Positions 42,028 to 52,099 are shown, counted from the first letter of the stretch. The stretch is 64,000 bases of DNA from CAXMRP01 sp965216515 (GCA_965216515.1 OZ244173.1:3348001-3412000), one strand, 5' to 3'. The notes: a model not told the origin generated them from the sequence alone. Numbers and translations: made by a program.

Positions 42028-43659
42028 CTATTCGCTGACCGCCGCGCCGTGGGCGGCTTCCAGGTCAAAAGCCGCCGCCATCAGCGCCCTGGTGTAGTCG
42101 GTTCTGGGATTGTCGAACACGTCCGCTGCCGGTCCGCCTTCCACGACTTTGCCGTTGCGCATGACGATCACGTCGTTGGCCAGCGCCCGCACCACCTTCA
42201 GGTCGTGGCTGATGAACAGATAAGTAAGATCGTGGCGGCGCTGCAATTCGCGCAGCAGATCGACCACCTGCGCCTGCACACTCATGTCGAGCGCCGATGT
42301 CGGCTCGTCGAGCATGACGAATTTCGGCTCCAGCACCATCGCCCGGGCGACGGCGACGCGCTGGCGCTGGCCGCCGGAAAACTCATGCGGATACCGAAAG
42401 CGGGTCTCCGGGTCGATGCCGACCTCGTCGAGCGCCTTGATCACCCGCTCTTCCCGCGCTTCCGCATCCAGGTCCGGTTCATGGATCCGCAACCCTTCTG
42501 CCACCACGTCCCGGATCACCATGCGCGGGCTCAGCGATCCGTAGGGATCCTGGAAGACGACCTGCATGTCGCCCCTCAGGGCGCGCGTGTCCCTCCATTT
42601 CAGGCCTTGAATATCCCGGCCGAGGAATGTGATCCGCCCCGCCGAGGAAACCAGGCGCAGTAGTCCCAGGCCGAGGGTCGTCTTGCCGGATCCCGATTCG
42701 CCGACCACGCCCAGTGTCTGGCCTTCGCGCACCTGCACATCGATACCGTCCACCGCCTTGATATGGCCGACGGTTCGCCGGAAGACGCCGCGCTTGATCG
42801 GGAACCACACCTTGATGTCGTCGCCTTGCAGAACGACCGGCGCGCTCGTGTCCGATTTCGGCGGGTCGCCCTTCGGCTCCGAAGTCAGAAGATGCTTCGT
42901 GTAGGCGTGTTGCGGATTGGTGAACACATCGCGGGTCGGTCCGGCTTCGACGATTTCGCCCTCGGTCATGACGCAAACCCGGTCTGCAACCTTGCGGACC
43001 ATTCCCAGATCATGGGTGATGAACAGCATCGCCATGCCGCGGTCCCGCTTGAGATCGGCCAGCAGCTCCAGAATCTGCGCCTGCACGGTGACATCGAGCG
43101 CGGTCGTCGGCTCGTCGGCGATCAGCACCCGCGGCTCATTGGCCAGCGCCATGGCGATCATCACCCGCTGCCGCTGGCCGCCCGACAATTGATGCGGGTA
43201 GGATTTCAGCCGCATTTCCGGTTCGCGGATGCCGACCTGGTTCAACAGCTCCAGAACCCGCGCCCGCGCCTCTTCGCCGCTCATCCCCCGGTGAACACTG
43301 AGGATTTCACCGACTTGCCGTTCCACGGTGTGCAGCGGATTGAGCGAACTGATCGGCTCCTGGAAGATCATCGAGATCTCGTTGCCGCGCACCTTGCGCA
43401 TGGCTTTTTCGTCGGCGTCGAGCAGTTCCTGGCCTTCGAACTTCACGGATCCCGCCGGATGGCTGGCCGCCGGATAGGGCAGCAGCTTGAGGATGGACAG
43501 CGCCGTCACCGACTTTCCCGATCCCGATTCGCCGACGAGCGCGACCGTCTCATTGCTGCAAATGTCGAACGACAGGCCGCGCACCGCGTGGGTCACCGTG
43601 TCGCCGACAGTGAAGTCGACGCAAAGATCCGTGATCGTGATCAGCGGTGTTTCGGCCAT
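42028..43659 (-). CDS. yejF: Oligopeptide/microcin C-type ABC transporter, double ATPase
   Basis: A fused pair of ATPase domains, 543 residues. The first has GESGSGKSVTALS and LSGGQRQRVMIAMAL; the second has GESGSGKTTLGLG and FSGGQRQRVAVARAM with Walker B VMLDEPTSALD. A short linker holds the typical VWFPIKRGVFRRTVGHIKAV. It energises the YejBE permease. Start ATG 43659 is seven bases after the yejE stop; the frame upstream to 43692 overlaps yejE. Confidence 0.93.
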   Translation of the reverse strand: MAETPLITITDLCVDFTVGDTVTHAVRGLSFDICSNETVALVGESGSGKSVTALSILKLLPYPAASHPAGSVKFEGQELLDADEKAMRKVRGNEISMIFQEPISSLNPLHTVERQVGEILSVHRGMSGEEARARVLELLNQVGIREPEMRLKSYPHQLSGGQRQRVMIAMALANEPRVLIADEPTTALDVTVQAQILELLADLKRDRGMAMLFITHDLGMVRKVADRVCVMTEGEIVEAGPTRDVFTNPQHAYTKHLLTSEPKGDPPKSDTSAPVVLQGDDIKVWFPIKRGVFRRTVGHIKAVDGIDVQVREGQTLGVVGESGSGKTTLGLGLLRLVSSAGRITFLGRDIQGLKWRDTRALRGDMQVVFQDPYGSLSPRMVIRDVVAEGLRIHEPDLDAEAREERVIKALDEVGIDPETRFRYPHEFSGGQRQRVAVARAMVLEPKFVMLDEPTSALDMSVQAQVVDLLRELQRRHDLTYLFISHDLKVVRALANDVIVMRNGKVVEGGPAADVFDNPRTDYTRALMAAAFDLEAAHGAAVSE

Positions 43660-43666
43660 GCCCGCC

Positions 43667-44848
43667 TCACACGAATGTCTTGCGCGGATCAAAGGCGTCG
43701 CGCACGGCCTCGCCGATGAAGATGAGCAGCGAAAGCATCAGCGATATCACCGCAAACCCGGTAATCCCGAGCCAGGGCGCTTGCAGGTTCGCCTTGCCCT
43801 GCGCCAGCAATTCGCCCAGCGAGGGCGATCCCGGCGGCAGGCCGAAACCGAGGAAATCAAGCGATGTCAGGGTCGTGATGGATCCGTTCAAGATGAACGG
43901 CATGAAGGTCAGCGTCGCGACCATCGCGTTGGGCAGAAGGTGCCGGAACATGATTGTGCCGTTGCCGACCCCGAGCGCCCGCGCCGCCTTGACATATTCC
44001 AGGTTGCGGGCACGCAGGAATTCCGCCCGCACCACGCCGACCAGCGCCACCCACGAAAACAGCAGCAGGATGCCCAGAAGGACCCAGAAGCCCGGAACCA
44101 GGATCGATGAAACGATCAGCAGGAGATACAAGGAAGGCACCGAGGTCCAGATCTCGATGAAGCGCTGGAAGATGAGGTCCACCCGTCCCCCGAAATAGCC
44201 CTGGACGGCGCCGGCCGTCACCCCGACGGCCGATGAAAATATCGTCAGGATAAGGCCGAAAAGGACCGATATCCGGAAGCCGTAGATCAGCCGCGCCACC
44301 ACATCCCTGGCCTGGTCGTCGGTGCCCAGCCAGTTCCAGTTCCAGGCTGTGCAATTGGGATCGTCGGCCCCCAGCGGATAGCGGTTGCACCGGGTGTCCT
44401 TGTCGACCATCCATGATGGCCGTGCCGGTGCCGGCTCAAATACCTCGTTGTTGACCGTGCGGTAGGAATAGCGGATCGGCGGCCAGATCATCCAGCCGTT
44501 GCCGTTGATCTCGTCCTGGATGAATGGGTCGCGAAAGTCGGTCGTTGCCAGGAAACCGCCGAATTTTTCTTCCGGATAGTTGACGAACACCGGGACCAGG
44601 AAATCACCCTTGTAGGAGACCAGGACCGGTCTGTCATTGGCGATGAACTCCGCGAACAGGGTGACGAGGAACAAAAACATGAAGATCCACAGCGCCCAGT
44701 GGCCGCGCCGGTTGGCCCGGAAATTCTGCCAGCGCCGGGCGTTGATCGGTGAAAGGACAAGTCGCGGCCGCGCGACATCGACCGCCGCCGGTTTTGCCGT
44801 TCCCGGTCCGCCGTCCTTTTCCACCTGCCTGTCCGTTGTCTGGTCCAC
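43667..44848 (-). CDS. yejE: Oligopeptide/microcin C-type ABC transporter permease
   Basis: A 393-residue permease with an N-terminal soluble tail, one membrane anchor (LWIFMFLFLVTLFAEFI), a periplasmic part containing PPIRYSYRTVNNEVFEPAPA that marks YejE, then the five-helix core with the EAA-type loop EYVKAARALGVGNGTIMFRHL. It pairs with YejB and YejF. The gene starts three bases after yejB. Confidence 0.93.
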   Translation of the reverse strand: MDQTTDRQVEKDGGPGTAKPAAVDVARPRLVLSPINARRWQNFRANRRGHWALWIFMFLFLVTLFAEFIANDRPVLVSYKGDFLVPVFVNYPEEKFGGFLATTDFRDPFIQDEINGNGWMIWPPIRYSYRTVNNEVFEPAPARPSWMVDKDTRCNRYPLGADDPNCTAWNWNWLGTDDQARDVVARLIYGFRISVLFGLILTIFSSAVGVTAGAVQGYFGGRVDLIFQRFIEIWTSVPSLYLLLIVSSILVPGFWVLLGILLLFSWVALVGVVRAEFLRARNLEYVKAARALGVGNGTIMFRHLLPNAMVATLTFMPFILNGSITTLTSLDFLGFGLPPGSPSLGELLAQGKANLQAPWLGITGFAVISLMLSLLIFIGEAVRDAFDPRKTFV

Positions 44849-44851
44849 CGC

Positions 44852-45967
44852 TCAGACCTCGCGGCTTTCGAAGTCGATGCGCGGATCGATCCACATATAG
44901 GTCAGGTCGGAAATGAGTTGCACGATCAAACCGAGCAGCGAAAAAATATAAAGCGTTGCAAAGACCACCGGATAGTCGCGGTTGATCACGCTCTCAAAGC
45001 CCAGAAGCCCCAGACCGTCCAGCGAGAAGATCGTCTCGATCAGCAGCGATCCGGCGAAAAAGGCGCCGATAAAGGCGGCCGGAAAGCCCGATATGATGAT
45101 CAGCATGGCGTTACGGAAGACATGGCCGTAGAGCACCTCGCGCTCGCTCAGCCCCTTGGCCCGGGCCGTCACGACATATTGCTTGCGGATTTCGTCCAGG
45201 AACGAATTCTTCGTCAGGAGCGTCGTTGTGGCGAATGCCGACAGGGCCATGGCGATCAGGGGCAAGGTGAGGTGCCAGAAATAATCGGCGATCTTCTCCG
45301 GCCAGCTCATCGTCGCGAATCCTTCCGATGTCAGTCCGCGAAGCGGGAACCAGTCGAAAAACGATCCGCCGGCGAAGAACACGATCAGGAAGATGGCGAA
45401 CAGAAAACCAGGTACGGCATAGGCGACGACGATAACCGCCGACGACCAGACATCGAATCGCGATCCGTCGGTCACTGCCTTGCGGATGCCGAGCGGAATG
45501 GAGATCAGATAGGAGATGAAGGTCATCCACAGACCCAGCGAAACCGATACGGGCAGCTTCTCCTTGATCAGCGCCAGCACGGAGATATCGCGGAAGTAGC
45601 TTTCGCCGAAATCGAACCGCGAATAGTCCCACAACATCTGGCCGAAGCGGACGAGCGGCGGTTTGTCAAATCCGAACTGGCGCTCCAGTTCGGCGATGAA
45701 CTCCGGATCGAGGCCCTGGGCGCCGCGATATTTGGAATTGATCGCACTGTCGCCTGCGGCCGACGATTCCGTACCCGTTCCCGAAAGATCGCCACCCGAC
45801 GCGCCGGAAATTCGCGCCGTGGCGGAAACATCGGTGCCCTGAAGCTGGGCGATGACCCGCTCCACCGGCCCGCCGGGCGCAAACTGTACGATGACGAAGC
45901 TGATGGCCATGATTCCCAATATTGTCGGGACCATGAGCAGTAGGCGGCGAATGATGTAGGCGGCCAT
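44852..45967 (-). CDS. yejB: Oligopeptide/microcin C-type ABC transporter permease
   Basis: A 371-residue permease. N-terminal MAAYIIRRLLLMVPTILGIM and the periplasmic segment with GLDPEFIAELERQFGFDKPP are typical of YejB. The coupling loop YVVTARAKGLSEREVLYGHV and the C-terminal helices follow. The protein inserts in the inner membrane with YejE. It lies 24 bp after the first binding-protein gene. Confidence 0.93.
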   Translation of the reverse strand: MAAYIIRRLLLMVPTILGIMAISFVIVQFAPGGPVERVIAQLQGTDVSATARISGASGGDLSGTGTESSAAGDSAINSKYRGAQGLDPEFIAELERQFGFDKPPLVRFGQMLWDYSRFDFGESYFRDISVLALIKEKLPVSVSLGLWMTFISYLISIPLGIRKAVTDGSRFDVWSSAVIVVAYAVPGFLFAIFLIVFFAGGSFFDWFPLRGLTSEGFATMSWPEKIADYFWHLTLPLIAMALSAFATTTLLTKNSFLDEIRKQYVVTARAKGLSEREVLYGHVFRNAMLIIISGFPAAFIGAFFAGSLLIETIFSLDGLGLLGFESVINRDYPVVFATLYIFSLLGLIVQLISDLTYMWIDPRIDFESREV

Positions 45968-45991
45968 GAATGTCTGATGTCCGGAAGGCGA

Positions 45992-47854
45992 CTATCCGTT
46001 TCGGCCGATTTCCGCAGCCTTGGCCGAATCATACCACCACAGGGATTCCACGGGGAAAAAATAGTCCGGCTTCTTGTCGGGCCAGCCGAACTCCTTCCAG
46101 ATCGCTACTCTGTGGTTGGATGCGTACCATTGCGGGATGAAATAGAAATTGGCGCGCAGCACCCTGTCGAGCGCGCGCAGCGCGGTGCGGTGCGTTTCCC
46201 GGGTGTTGGCGGCAAGCACATGCTCGATCAGCGCGTCCACGGCGGGATCCTTGATGCCGGAATAGTTCGACGATCCCTGCCTGTCCGCCGATTCCGAAGA
46301 GAAGGACGACCGCAATCCCTCAAACGGGACCGCCGACGAAGACAATGCCAGCCCGGCGATATCGAAATCGAACGTATTCAGCCGCTCCTGATACTGGGCC
46401 GGGTCGACCAGCCGGATCGAGGCGTCGATTCCCAGCGCCCGCAGCGATTCCACGTATTTGCCGAGCACGCGCTCGAAAATCGGTGCCCGGATGAGGAATT
46501 CGGCCGTGAACGGTTCACCGAAATCGTTGACCAGCCTGCCGTCCTGCCGTCGCCAGCCTGCCGCATCGAGGAGTTCCGTCGCCTCCCGCAGGCGCCGGCG
46601 ATCCCGGCCGGATCCGTCCGAGGGCGGATAGACATAGGGTGCGCCGAACGCGCTGTCCGGTATCTGGTCGCGCAACGGCTCCAGAAGCGCCAGTTCCGCC
46701 GGATCGGGGCGGCTGTCGGCGCGGTAAACGGATTTCTCGAAGAACGAAGACGACCGCGCATAGGACCCGTAGAAGAGATTTTCGTTGACCCATTCGAAAT
46801 CGAAGACCAGGCCCATCGCCTGTCTGGTACGGGGATCCTGGAATTTCAGCCGCCGCATGTTCAAATGCCATCCCTGCCAGCTCGGCCGCTTCTCGGCGTC
46901 GAAATGGCGCTGCTCCACCCGGCCCTCATCGACGGCCGGAAAATTGTACTCCGTTGCCCAAACCTTTGAGGTGAACTCCTCCCGATAATTGAGGGCGCCT
47001 TTCTTGAACGCCTCGAAACCGGTCGTGCGGTCCCGGTAGAACTCCAGACGGATCGTCTGAAAGTTGTTCTGGCCCCGCACGATCGGCAGATCCCTGGCCC
47101 AGTAGTCATCGACCCGGTCATATTCGATATGGTTGCCCGCATTCACCGAGCCGACCCGGTAGGGGCCGGAACCCAGCGGGGCTTCGAGCGTCGAGGCGGC
47201 AAAGTCCCTGTCGGCGTAGTAGGCCTTGGAAAAGATCGGCAGCGTGGCGATGACCAGGGGCATTCCCGGTGATTGCCGGCCGGAGAAGCGGACCACGACC
47301 TCGCGGCTGTTCGGCGCTGCGACGCTTGTGACTTCCTTTAACGGCAGGGCCAGTTGCGGATGCCCGTCCGCTTTCAGGGTTTCGATGGAGAACACCACAT
47401 CGTCCGCCGCAAGCTGCGAGCCGTCGTGGAAGCGGGCCGCCTCGCGCAGGTAAAACCGCACCTCGTTGCCATCGTCGGCGATCGAAGCGGACTCCGCCAC
47501 CAGACCATAGACGGAATCCGGTTCGTCATAGTTTCGCGCCATCAACGTGTCGAAAGTCAGTTCGATGCGCGGCGGCGCGTCCCCCTTTGTGACGAAACCG
47601 TTCAGCGTGTTGAAGGTTTGCGGATTTTGGTTGAAGTACCAGTAGGGCGGCAGAAAAGCGATCGTGCCTCCGGTCGGCGCATCCGGATTGACATAGGCGA
47701 GGTGGTCGAAATCGGCCGGCAGCGCCAGGTCGCCAAAGATCGAAAGGCCGTGGGCGCGCGCTTGCGCCGGTGCCGTGCCGGGCATGAGTGGCGTGACTGC
47801 AGCGGCGCCCGACAGCTTCAGGACGGTTCGCCGGTCAAGCGAGGGGCCGGTCAT
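45992..47854 (-). CDS. YejA-type extracellular solute-binding protein, Tat signal
   Basis: A 620-residue family-5 binding protein. The N-terminus MTGPSLDRRTVLKLSGAAAV carries a twin-arginine motif, so it probably leaves the cell folded via Tat. The mature part starts like YejA (HGLSIFGDLALPADFDHLAY) and contains VNPDAPTGGTIAFLPP and PLGSGPYRVGSVNAGNHIEY. The start ATG 47854 overlaps the stop of the second paralogue (TGATG). YejA binds oligopeptides or peptide-nucleotide antibiotics of the microcin C class in E. coli; the ligand here is unknown. Confidence 0.88.
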   Translation of the reverse strand: MTGPSLDRRTVLKLSGAAAVTPLMPGTAPAQARAHGLSIFGDLALPADFDHLAYVNPDAPTGGTIAFLPPYWYFNQNPQTFNTLNGFVTKGDAPPRIELTFDTLMARNYDEPDSVYGLVAESASIADDGNEVRFYLREAARFHDGSQLAADDVVFSIETLKADGHPQLALPLKEVTSVAAPNSREVVVRFSGRQSPGMPLVIATLPIFSKAYYADRDFAASTLEAPLGSGPYRVGSVNAGNHIEYDRVDDYWARDLPIVRGQNNFQTIRLEFYRDRTTGFEAFKKGALNYREEFTSKVWATEYNFPAVDEGRVEQRHFDAEKRPSWQGWHLNMRRLKFQDPRTRQAMGLVFDFEWVNENLFYGSYARSSSFFEKSVYRADSRPDPAELALLEPLRDQIPDSAFGAPYVYPPSDGSGRDRRRLREATELLDAAGWRRQDGRLVNDFGEPFTAEFLIRAPIFERVLGKYVESLRALGIDASIRLVDPAQYQERLNTFDFDIAGLALSSSAVPFEGLRSSFSSESADRQGSSNYSGIKDPAVDALIEHVLAANTRETHRTALRALDRVLRANFYFIPQWYASNHRVAIWKEFGWPDKKPDYFFPVESLWWYDSAKAAEIGRNG

Positions 47855-49752
47855 CTCGCGGCCTCCACGCGTGCCGCCTTTTCGGCGTCCCACCACCAGA
47901 CTTGCGGAAAGCCGATGGCGAATTCCGGCAGCGTCTCCGGGTGGGAAAACCGGTCCCAGCGGGCGATCCGCGACTTGCGCAGCGTGTAGCTGGGGATGAC
48001 GAAATGATTGTGCAGCAGCACCCTGTCCAGTGCGCGGGTGGCCGCGATGAGTTCGTCGCGGTCCTTGGCGAATATGACCCGCTGGATCAGCGCGTCGACC
48101 CCGGCATCCTTGATTCCGGCATAGTTGCGCGAAGTCTCGCTGTCGGCGGCATCGGAACCCCAGAAATCAAGCTGTTCGTTGCCCGGTGAGGAAGATTGCG
48201 CCCAGCCGGTGTAGATCATGTCGAAGTCGCGTGACCGTACCCGGTTAATAAATTGCGGCGTATCCACCGAGCGCACGTCCATCCTCACGCCGATCTTCTT
48301 CAGGTTGGCCTGGAGCGGCAGCGCCACCCGCTCGATCGTCGGACCGTTGAGCAGGAGTTCGAATTGCAGCGGTTTTCCGGTCTCCTTGTGGACCTGCTGG
48401 TTCCCCTTGAGTTCGTAGCCGGCCTCGCGAAGCAGGCCGATGGCCACCCGCAGATTGGCCCGCACTTTTTGAGAATCGCCGGCAACCGGATTCGCATAGG
48501 GTGCGCTGAACACGGTCTCCGGAACCAGGTCGCGAACGCTTTCCAGGATTTCCAGTTCCTGTCCCGTCGGCAAATCGCTGGATCGCAGCGGAATATCGTA
48601 GAAGAAACTGTCGATCCGTTCGTACTGGCCGAAGAAGATGGTGCGCCGCAACTCCTCGAAATCGAACGCGTAGTTGATGGCCTGGCGAACGCGGCTGTCG
48701 GCGAATTGCGGCCGCCGCAGGTTGGGAATGAACCCGATCATCACGCCGGAGTCGCGATAGGGGTTGGCGAATTCCTCCTTGAGGACCTGGTTCCTGCGGA
48801 CCGCCGGAAATTCGTAGCCGGTCGCCCAGCGCTTGGCCTCGTTCTCGTTGCGCCAGTCGTAAACGTCGGATTTGAACGCCTCGAACTCGACCGTCTCGTC
48901 GAGAAACGTCTCGTAGCGGATCTCGTCGAAATTGTTGTGGCCGATGCTGACCGGCAGGTCGGCGCCCCAATAGTCGGCGACACGCGCGTAGACGATGGTC
49001 TTGCCCGGTGACACGCTCTTGATGCGATAGGGGCCGGAGCCGAGCGGTGGTTCAAGCGTCCCGGAACCGATATCGCGAACCTTGCCGTCGGCGTCTTTGC
49101 CCTCCCACCAGTGTTTGGGCAGGATCAGCATCTGGCCCACGATGTGGGGCAGTTCCCGGTTTCCGGTCTGGTCGAACGTGAACGTCACCTCACGCGCCGC
49201 GGTGGCTTCGGCTTTCAGCACATGCTGGTAATAAAACCGCTGGCTGGGATTGAGCGATGTGATCTTGTCGAACGACCACACCACGTCGTCAGGCGTGATC
49301 GGCGTGCCGTCGTGCCACCGCGCTGTTTCGCGCAGCCGAAACGTGACGAAGGAATAATCGTCGGGATACGTCATCGCCTCGGCGATTTGTCCGTACATCG
49401 TCGACTGTTCGTCGAGCGCCGTCGTCATCAGGCCATCGTACATCAGCCCAAGTCCGAGCGGCGTTTCGCCCTTGGGCAGGATCGGATTGAGCGTATCGAA
49501 CGAACCCCGATCGGAAAGCCGCGCCACGCCGCCTTTCGGTGCATCGGGATTGACATAGTCGAATTGGCTGAAATCCGGCGGGTAGCGCGGCGTGCCGATC
49601 AGCGACGTTCCGTGCCGCCAGACCTTGTCTTGCGCCGGCGTTGCCGTTGTTGCGAAAACCAGGAAGCCGGCGGCGAAAATCATCGTCGCCAGCAGTCCGG
49701 CGAATGCCGGTCCAGCGCTGCGTATCGATCCGGTTCGCTCGGGATGGCGCAT
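47851..49752 (-). CDS. yejA: YejA-type extracellular solute-binding protein, Sec signal
   Basis: A 633-residue family-5 binding protein, first in the operon. The N-terminal signal has a long hydrophobic core (GLLATMIFAAGFLVFATTAT) without twin arginines, so Sec export is expected. The mature protein begins VWRHGTSLIGTPRYPPDFSQ and contains VNPDAPKGGVARLSDRG and PLGSGPYRIKSVSPGKTIVY. Both paralogues share the layout to the end (PQVWWWDAEKA here; ESLWWYDSAKA in the other). It is the better candidate for the true YejA; having two tandem binding proteins for one permease suggests widened substrate range. Confidence 0.88.
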   Translation of the reverse strand: MRHPERTGSIRSAGPAFAGLLATMIFAAGFLVFATTATPAQDKVWRHGTSLIGTPRYPPDFSQFDYVNPDAPKGGVARLSDRGSFDTLNPILPKGETPLGLGLMYDGLMTTALDEQSTMYGQIAEAMTYPDDYSFVTFRLRETARWHDGTPITPDDVVWSFDKITSLNPSQRFYYQHVLKAEATAAREVTFTFDQTGNRELPHIVGQMLILPKHWWEGKDADGKVRDIGSGTLEPPLGSGPYRIKSVSPGKTIVYARVADYWGADLPVSIGHNNFDEIRYETFLDETVEFEAFKSDVYDWRNENEAKRWATGYEFPAVRRNQVLKEEFANPYRDSGVMIGFIPNLRRPQFADSRVRQAINYAFDFEELRRTIFFGQYERIDSFFYDIPLRSSDLPTGQELEILESVRDLVPETVFSAPYANPVAGDSQKVRANLRVAIGLLREAGYELKGNQQVHKETGKPLQFELLLNGPTIERVALPLQANLKKIGVRMDVRSVDTPQFINRVRSRDFDMIYTGWAQSSSPGNEQLDFWGSDAADSETSRNYAGIKDAGVDALIQRVIFAKDRDELIAATRALDRVLLHNHFVIPSYTLRKSRIARWDRFSHPETLPEFAIGFPQVWWWDAEKAARVEAAR

Positions 49753-49976
49753 GGGTCGCGGTACTCCGGTTCATGGACATGGCGTCCGGCAGGCCGGTTT
49801 GGCACGCCGGGCAGTTAACCCCCATCATAGTGCGAGATTGCCGCAGGATCACCCTGCGAGCGCAAATGTGACCGAAATTTAACAGTGCCCGGCCGGCCGC
49901 CCCGGCAGGCAATTTGGCCGTTGCCGGCTGCGTTGCGGCATGTGCCGCGGACCGCGACCGGTCCGCGCCGCCCAGA

Positions 49977-51101
49977 TCAGGGAAGCGGCGCCGGATCGGC
50001 GGCAAGCGTCCGCAAATAGGCGAGCAGTGCGGCGCGATCCGCTTCCTTCCTGATGCCGGCGAACGCCATCTTGGTCTTCGGCACCGTGCCCTTGGGATCG
50101 GCCAGGTAGGTGTCGAGCAGCGCATACGACCAGCTGCCATTGGCTTCCGCGAAGGCTTTCATGGAATCGGAATACTTGAAATCCGCCATGGCCGCGATTT
50201 CGCCGTTGACGACGCCCCACAGCGGCGGACCGACCTTGTTTTTTCCGCCTTCGTCGAAGGCATGGCAGGCGGCGCATTTCTTGGCCACTTTTTTGCCGGC
50301 CTTGATGTCGGCATCGCCGATCATCGCAAGAACCGTGCCGGCGTCACCATCCGCCGGCGCCGTCTCGCCTGCGGCAGGCGCCGCCTCGGCGGCCGGTTGT
50401 TCCGTCATCGCCGCCGCGGTTTCGCCGCCTGTCGTGGATTCAGCGGTTGATTCGCCCGCCATATTGTCGGCGTTGGCGGCCATCTCGGTTTTCGCCTCTG
50501 CCTCGTTGGTCCCGGCGCTGGCATCCTTTTCCATGTCCGCCTCGCCGGCCGGCTCCGCCATCGGCAGGTCCGCCGGTGCCGCCGACAGCGACCGCAGATG
50601 AGCGATCAGATTGGCCCGGTCGGACGCCTTCTTGATGCCGGCAAACGCCATCTTCGTGCCGTTCACGTAATCCTTCGGCTTGATCAGGAAGGCATTCAGC
50701 GCGTCGTAGCTCCACGACTCGCCGTTGCTGCCCATGTCGGCCATGGTGCTCGAATAGGAAAATCCGTCCACACCGCCCAGCGGCCGGTTGACGATATTCC
50801 AAAGATTGGGGCCAACCTTGTTGGCGCCGCCCTCTTCGGTGGTATGGCAGGCTGCACATTTCTTGAAGACCGCCACGCCGGCATCGGCATCGGCGCTGGC
50901 CAGAAGCGTCGCGATCGGTTCCTCGGCCGCCGGTTCGGCTGCCTCCTCCCCGTGGGAGGCTTCGGTCACCTCGACCGCGTAGCCGGGCGTTTCCGGTGAA
51001 CCAGTATGAAAGAGTTGCTCGGAAAGGATGTTGATGCCGAACATCAGAAGCACGGTGCCCAAGACGGCTCCGGCAATCTTGTTGAGTTCAAATGAATCCA
51101 T
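49977..51101 (-). CDS. Membrane-anchored cytochrome c with two fused haem domains (CycM-like duplication)
   Basis: The 374-residue protein starts at ATG 51101 (MDSFELNKIAGAVLGT), where an uncleaved helix anchors it in the membrane. Two class I cytochrome c domains follow: CAACH at 82-86 with Met151 (TKMAFAGI), and CAACH at 276-280 with Met345 (TKMAFAGI). They are joined by a linker of about 90 residues rich in Ala, Glu, Gly and Thr. The usual CycM cytochrome c552 of rhizobia has a single domain of about 180-200 residues. It should carry electrons between the bc1 complex and an oxidase in the periplasm. It is divergent from kdsB, a recognisable rhizobial arrangement. Confidence 0.9.
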   Translation of the reverse strand: MDSFELNKIAGAVLGTVLLMFGINILSEQLFHTGSPETPGYAVEVTEASHGEEAAEPAAEEPIATLLASADADAGVAVFKKCAACHTTEEGGANKVGPNLWNIVNRPLGGVDGFSYSSTMADMGSNGESWSYDALNAFLIKPKDYVNGTKMAFAGIKKASDRANLIAHLRSLSAAPADLPMAEPAGEADMEKDASAGTNEAEAKTEMAANADNMAGESTAESTTGGETAAAMTEQPAAEAAPAAGETAPADGDAGTVLAMIGDADIKAGKKVAKKCAACHAFDEGGKNKVGPPLWGVVNGEIAAMADFKYSDSMKAFAEANGSWSYALLDTYLADPKGTVPKTKMAFAGIRKEADRAALLAYLRTLAADPAPLP

Positions 51102-51304
51102 CGCGCGATGCGCTCCTGAACGGGTTATCTGCCAACCGGGCGGGCATTGGATCGGCGGAGCCCGTTCCGCCGCAATGACCACCCTCATTTGTTCGCGATG
51201 AGACCTATCGCTTTTGCCAAACGCCATCAAGCCGTATAAGCGGCGGCTTTCTGAGACGTTTTGACACCGCCGGCCGGATTGGCGCCGGCGGTGATGGTGA
51301 AAAG

Positions 51305-52099
51305 GTGAAAAAAGAGGCGATGAAACCGGTCATCATCATTCCCGCGCGCCGGGCCGCCACACGGCTGCCGGACAAGCCGCTCGCCGAAATCGCCGGCCGG
51401 CCCATGATCGCCCACGTGGTTGATCGCGCGCGCGAAGCGGCGCTCGGCCCGGTCTGTGTGGCGACCGACGATGCCGGCATCGCCGCGGCAGCCGAGGCGG
51501 CCGGTGCGCGCGCCATCCTCACGCGCGCCGACCACGCATCCGGATCCGATCGGATCTTCGAGGCCTTGCAGGCCATCGATCCGGACGCCGTCCATGACAT
51601 TGTCATCAACCTCCAGGGTGATTTGCCGACACTTGGCAAGGCGGACCTGGAGGCCGTGTTCGCGCCCCTTGCCGATCCTGCCGTCGACATTGCCACACTG
51701 GCCGCCGAGATCACGGATCCCGACGAGCGTACCGATCCCGCGGTCGTAAAGGTGGCCGCATATCCGGTCTCCGGCACGGCTGCCCGCCGGGGTCGGCGGC
51801 TGACCGCGCTTTATTTCAGCCGCGTACCCATCCCTTCGGGCGACGGACCGCTCTATCACCACATCGGCGTCTATGCTTATCGCCGCGCCGCGCTTGCCCG
51901 GTTCGTCGGCCTGCCGCCGGGACATCTGGAATCCCGCGAGCGGCTCGAACAGCTGCGGGCGCTGGAGGCCGGCATGCGGATCGACGTCATGCTGGTTGAC
52001 ACGGTGCCGCTGGGTGTCGATACCCCGGCCGACCTCGCCCGCGCCCGCATTGCGCTGGCCGGACCGGGCGGGCACGGCGAAACGGAGAATCCAGAATGA
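51305..52099 (+). CDS. kdsB: 3-Deoxy-manno-octulosonate cytidylyltransferase
   Basis: A 264-residue enzyme that activates KDO with CTP for lipopolysaccharide synthesis. Landmarks are IIIPARRAATRLPDKPLAEI, VCVATDDAGIA, the DHASGSDRIFEAL loop, NLQGDLP and HHIGVYAYRRAAL. The start is GTG 51305 or, five codons later, ATG 51320 (MKPVIIIPAR); ribosome-binding sites do not decide. The gene overlaps pheA by four bases (ATGA). It is divergent from the cytochrome c gene across about 200 bp. Confidence 0.93.
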   Translation: MKKEAMKPVIIIPARRAATRLPDKPLAEIAGRPMIAHVVDRAREAALGPVCVATDDAGIAAAAEAAGARAILTRADHASGSDRIFEALQAIDPDAVHDIVINLQGDLPTLGKADLEAVFAPLADPAVDIATLAAEITDPDERTDPAVVKVAAYPVSGTAARRGRRLTALYFSRVPIPSGDGPLYHHIGVYAYRRAALARFVGLPPGHLESRERLEQLRALEAGMRIDVMLVDTVPLGVDTPADLARARIALAGPGGHGETENPE

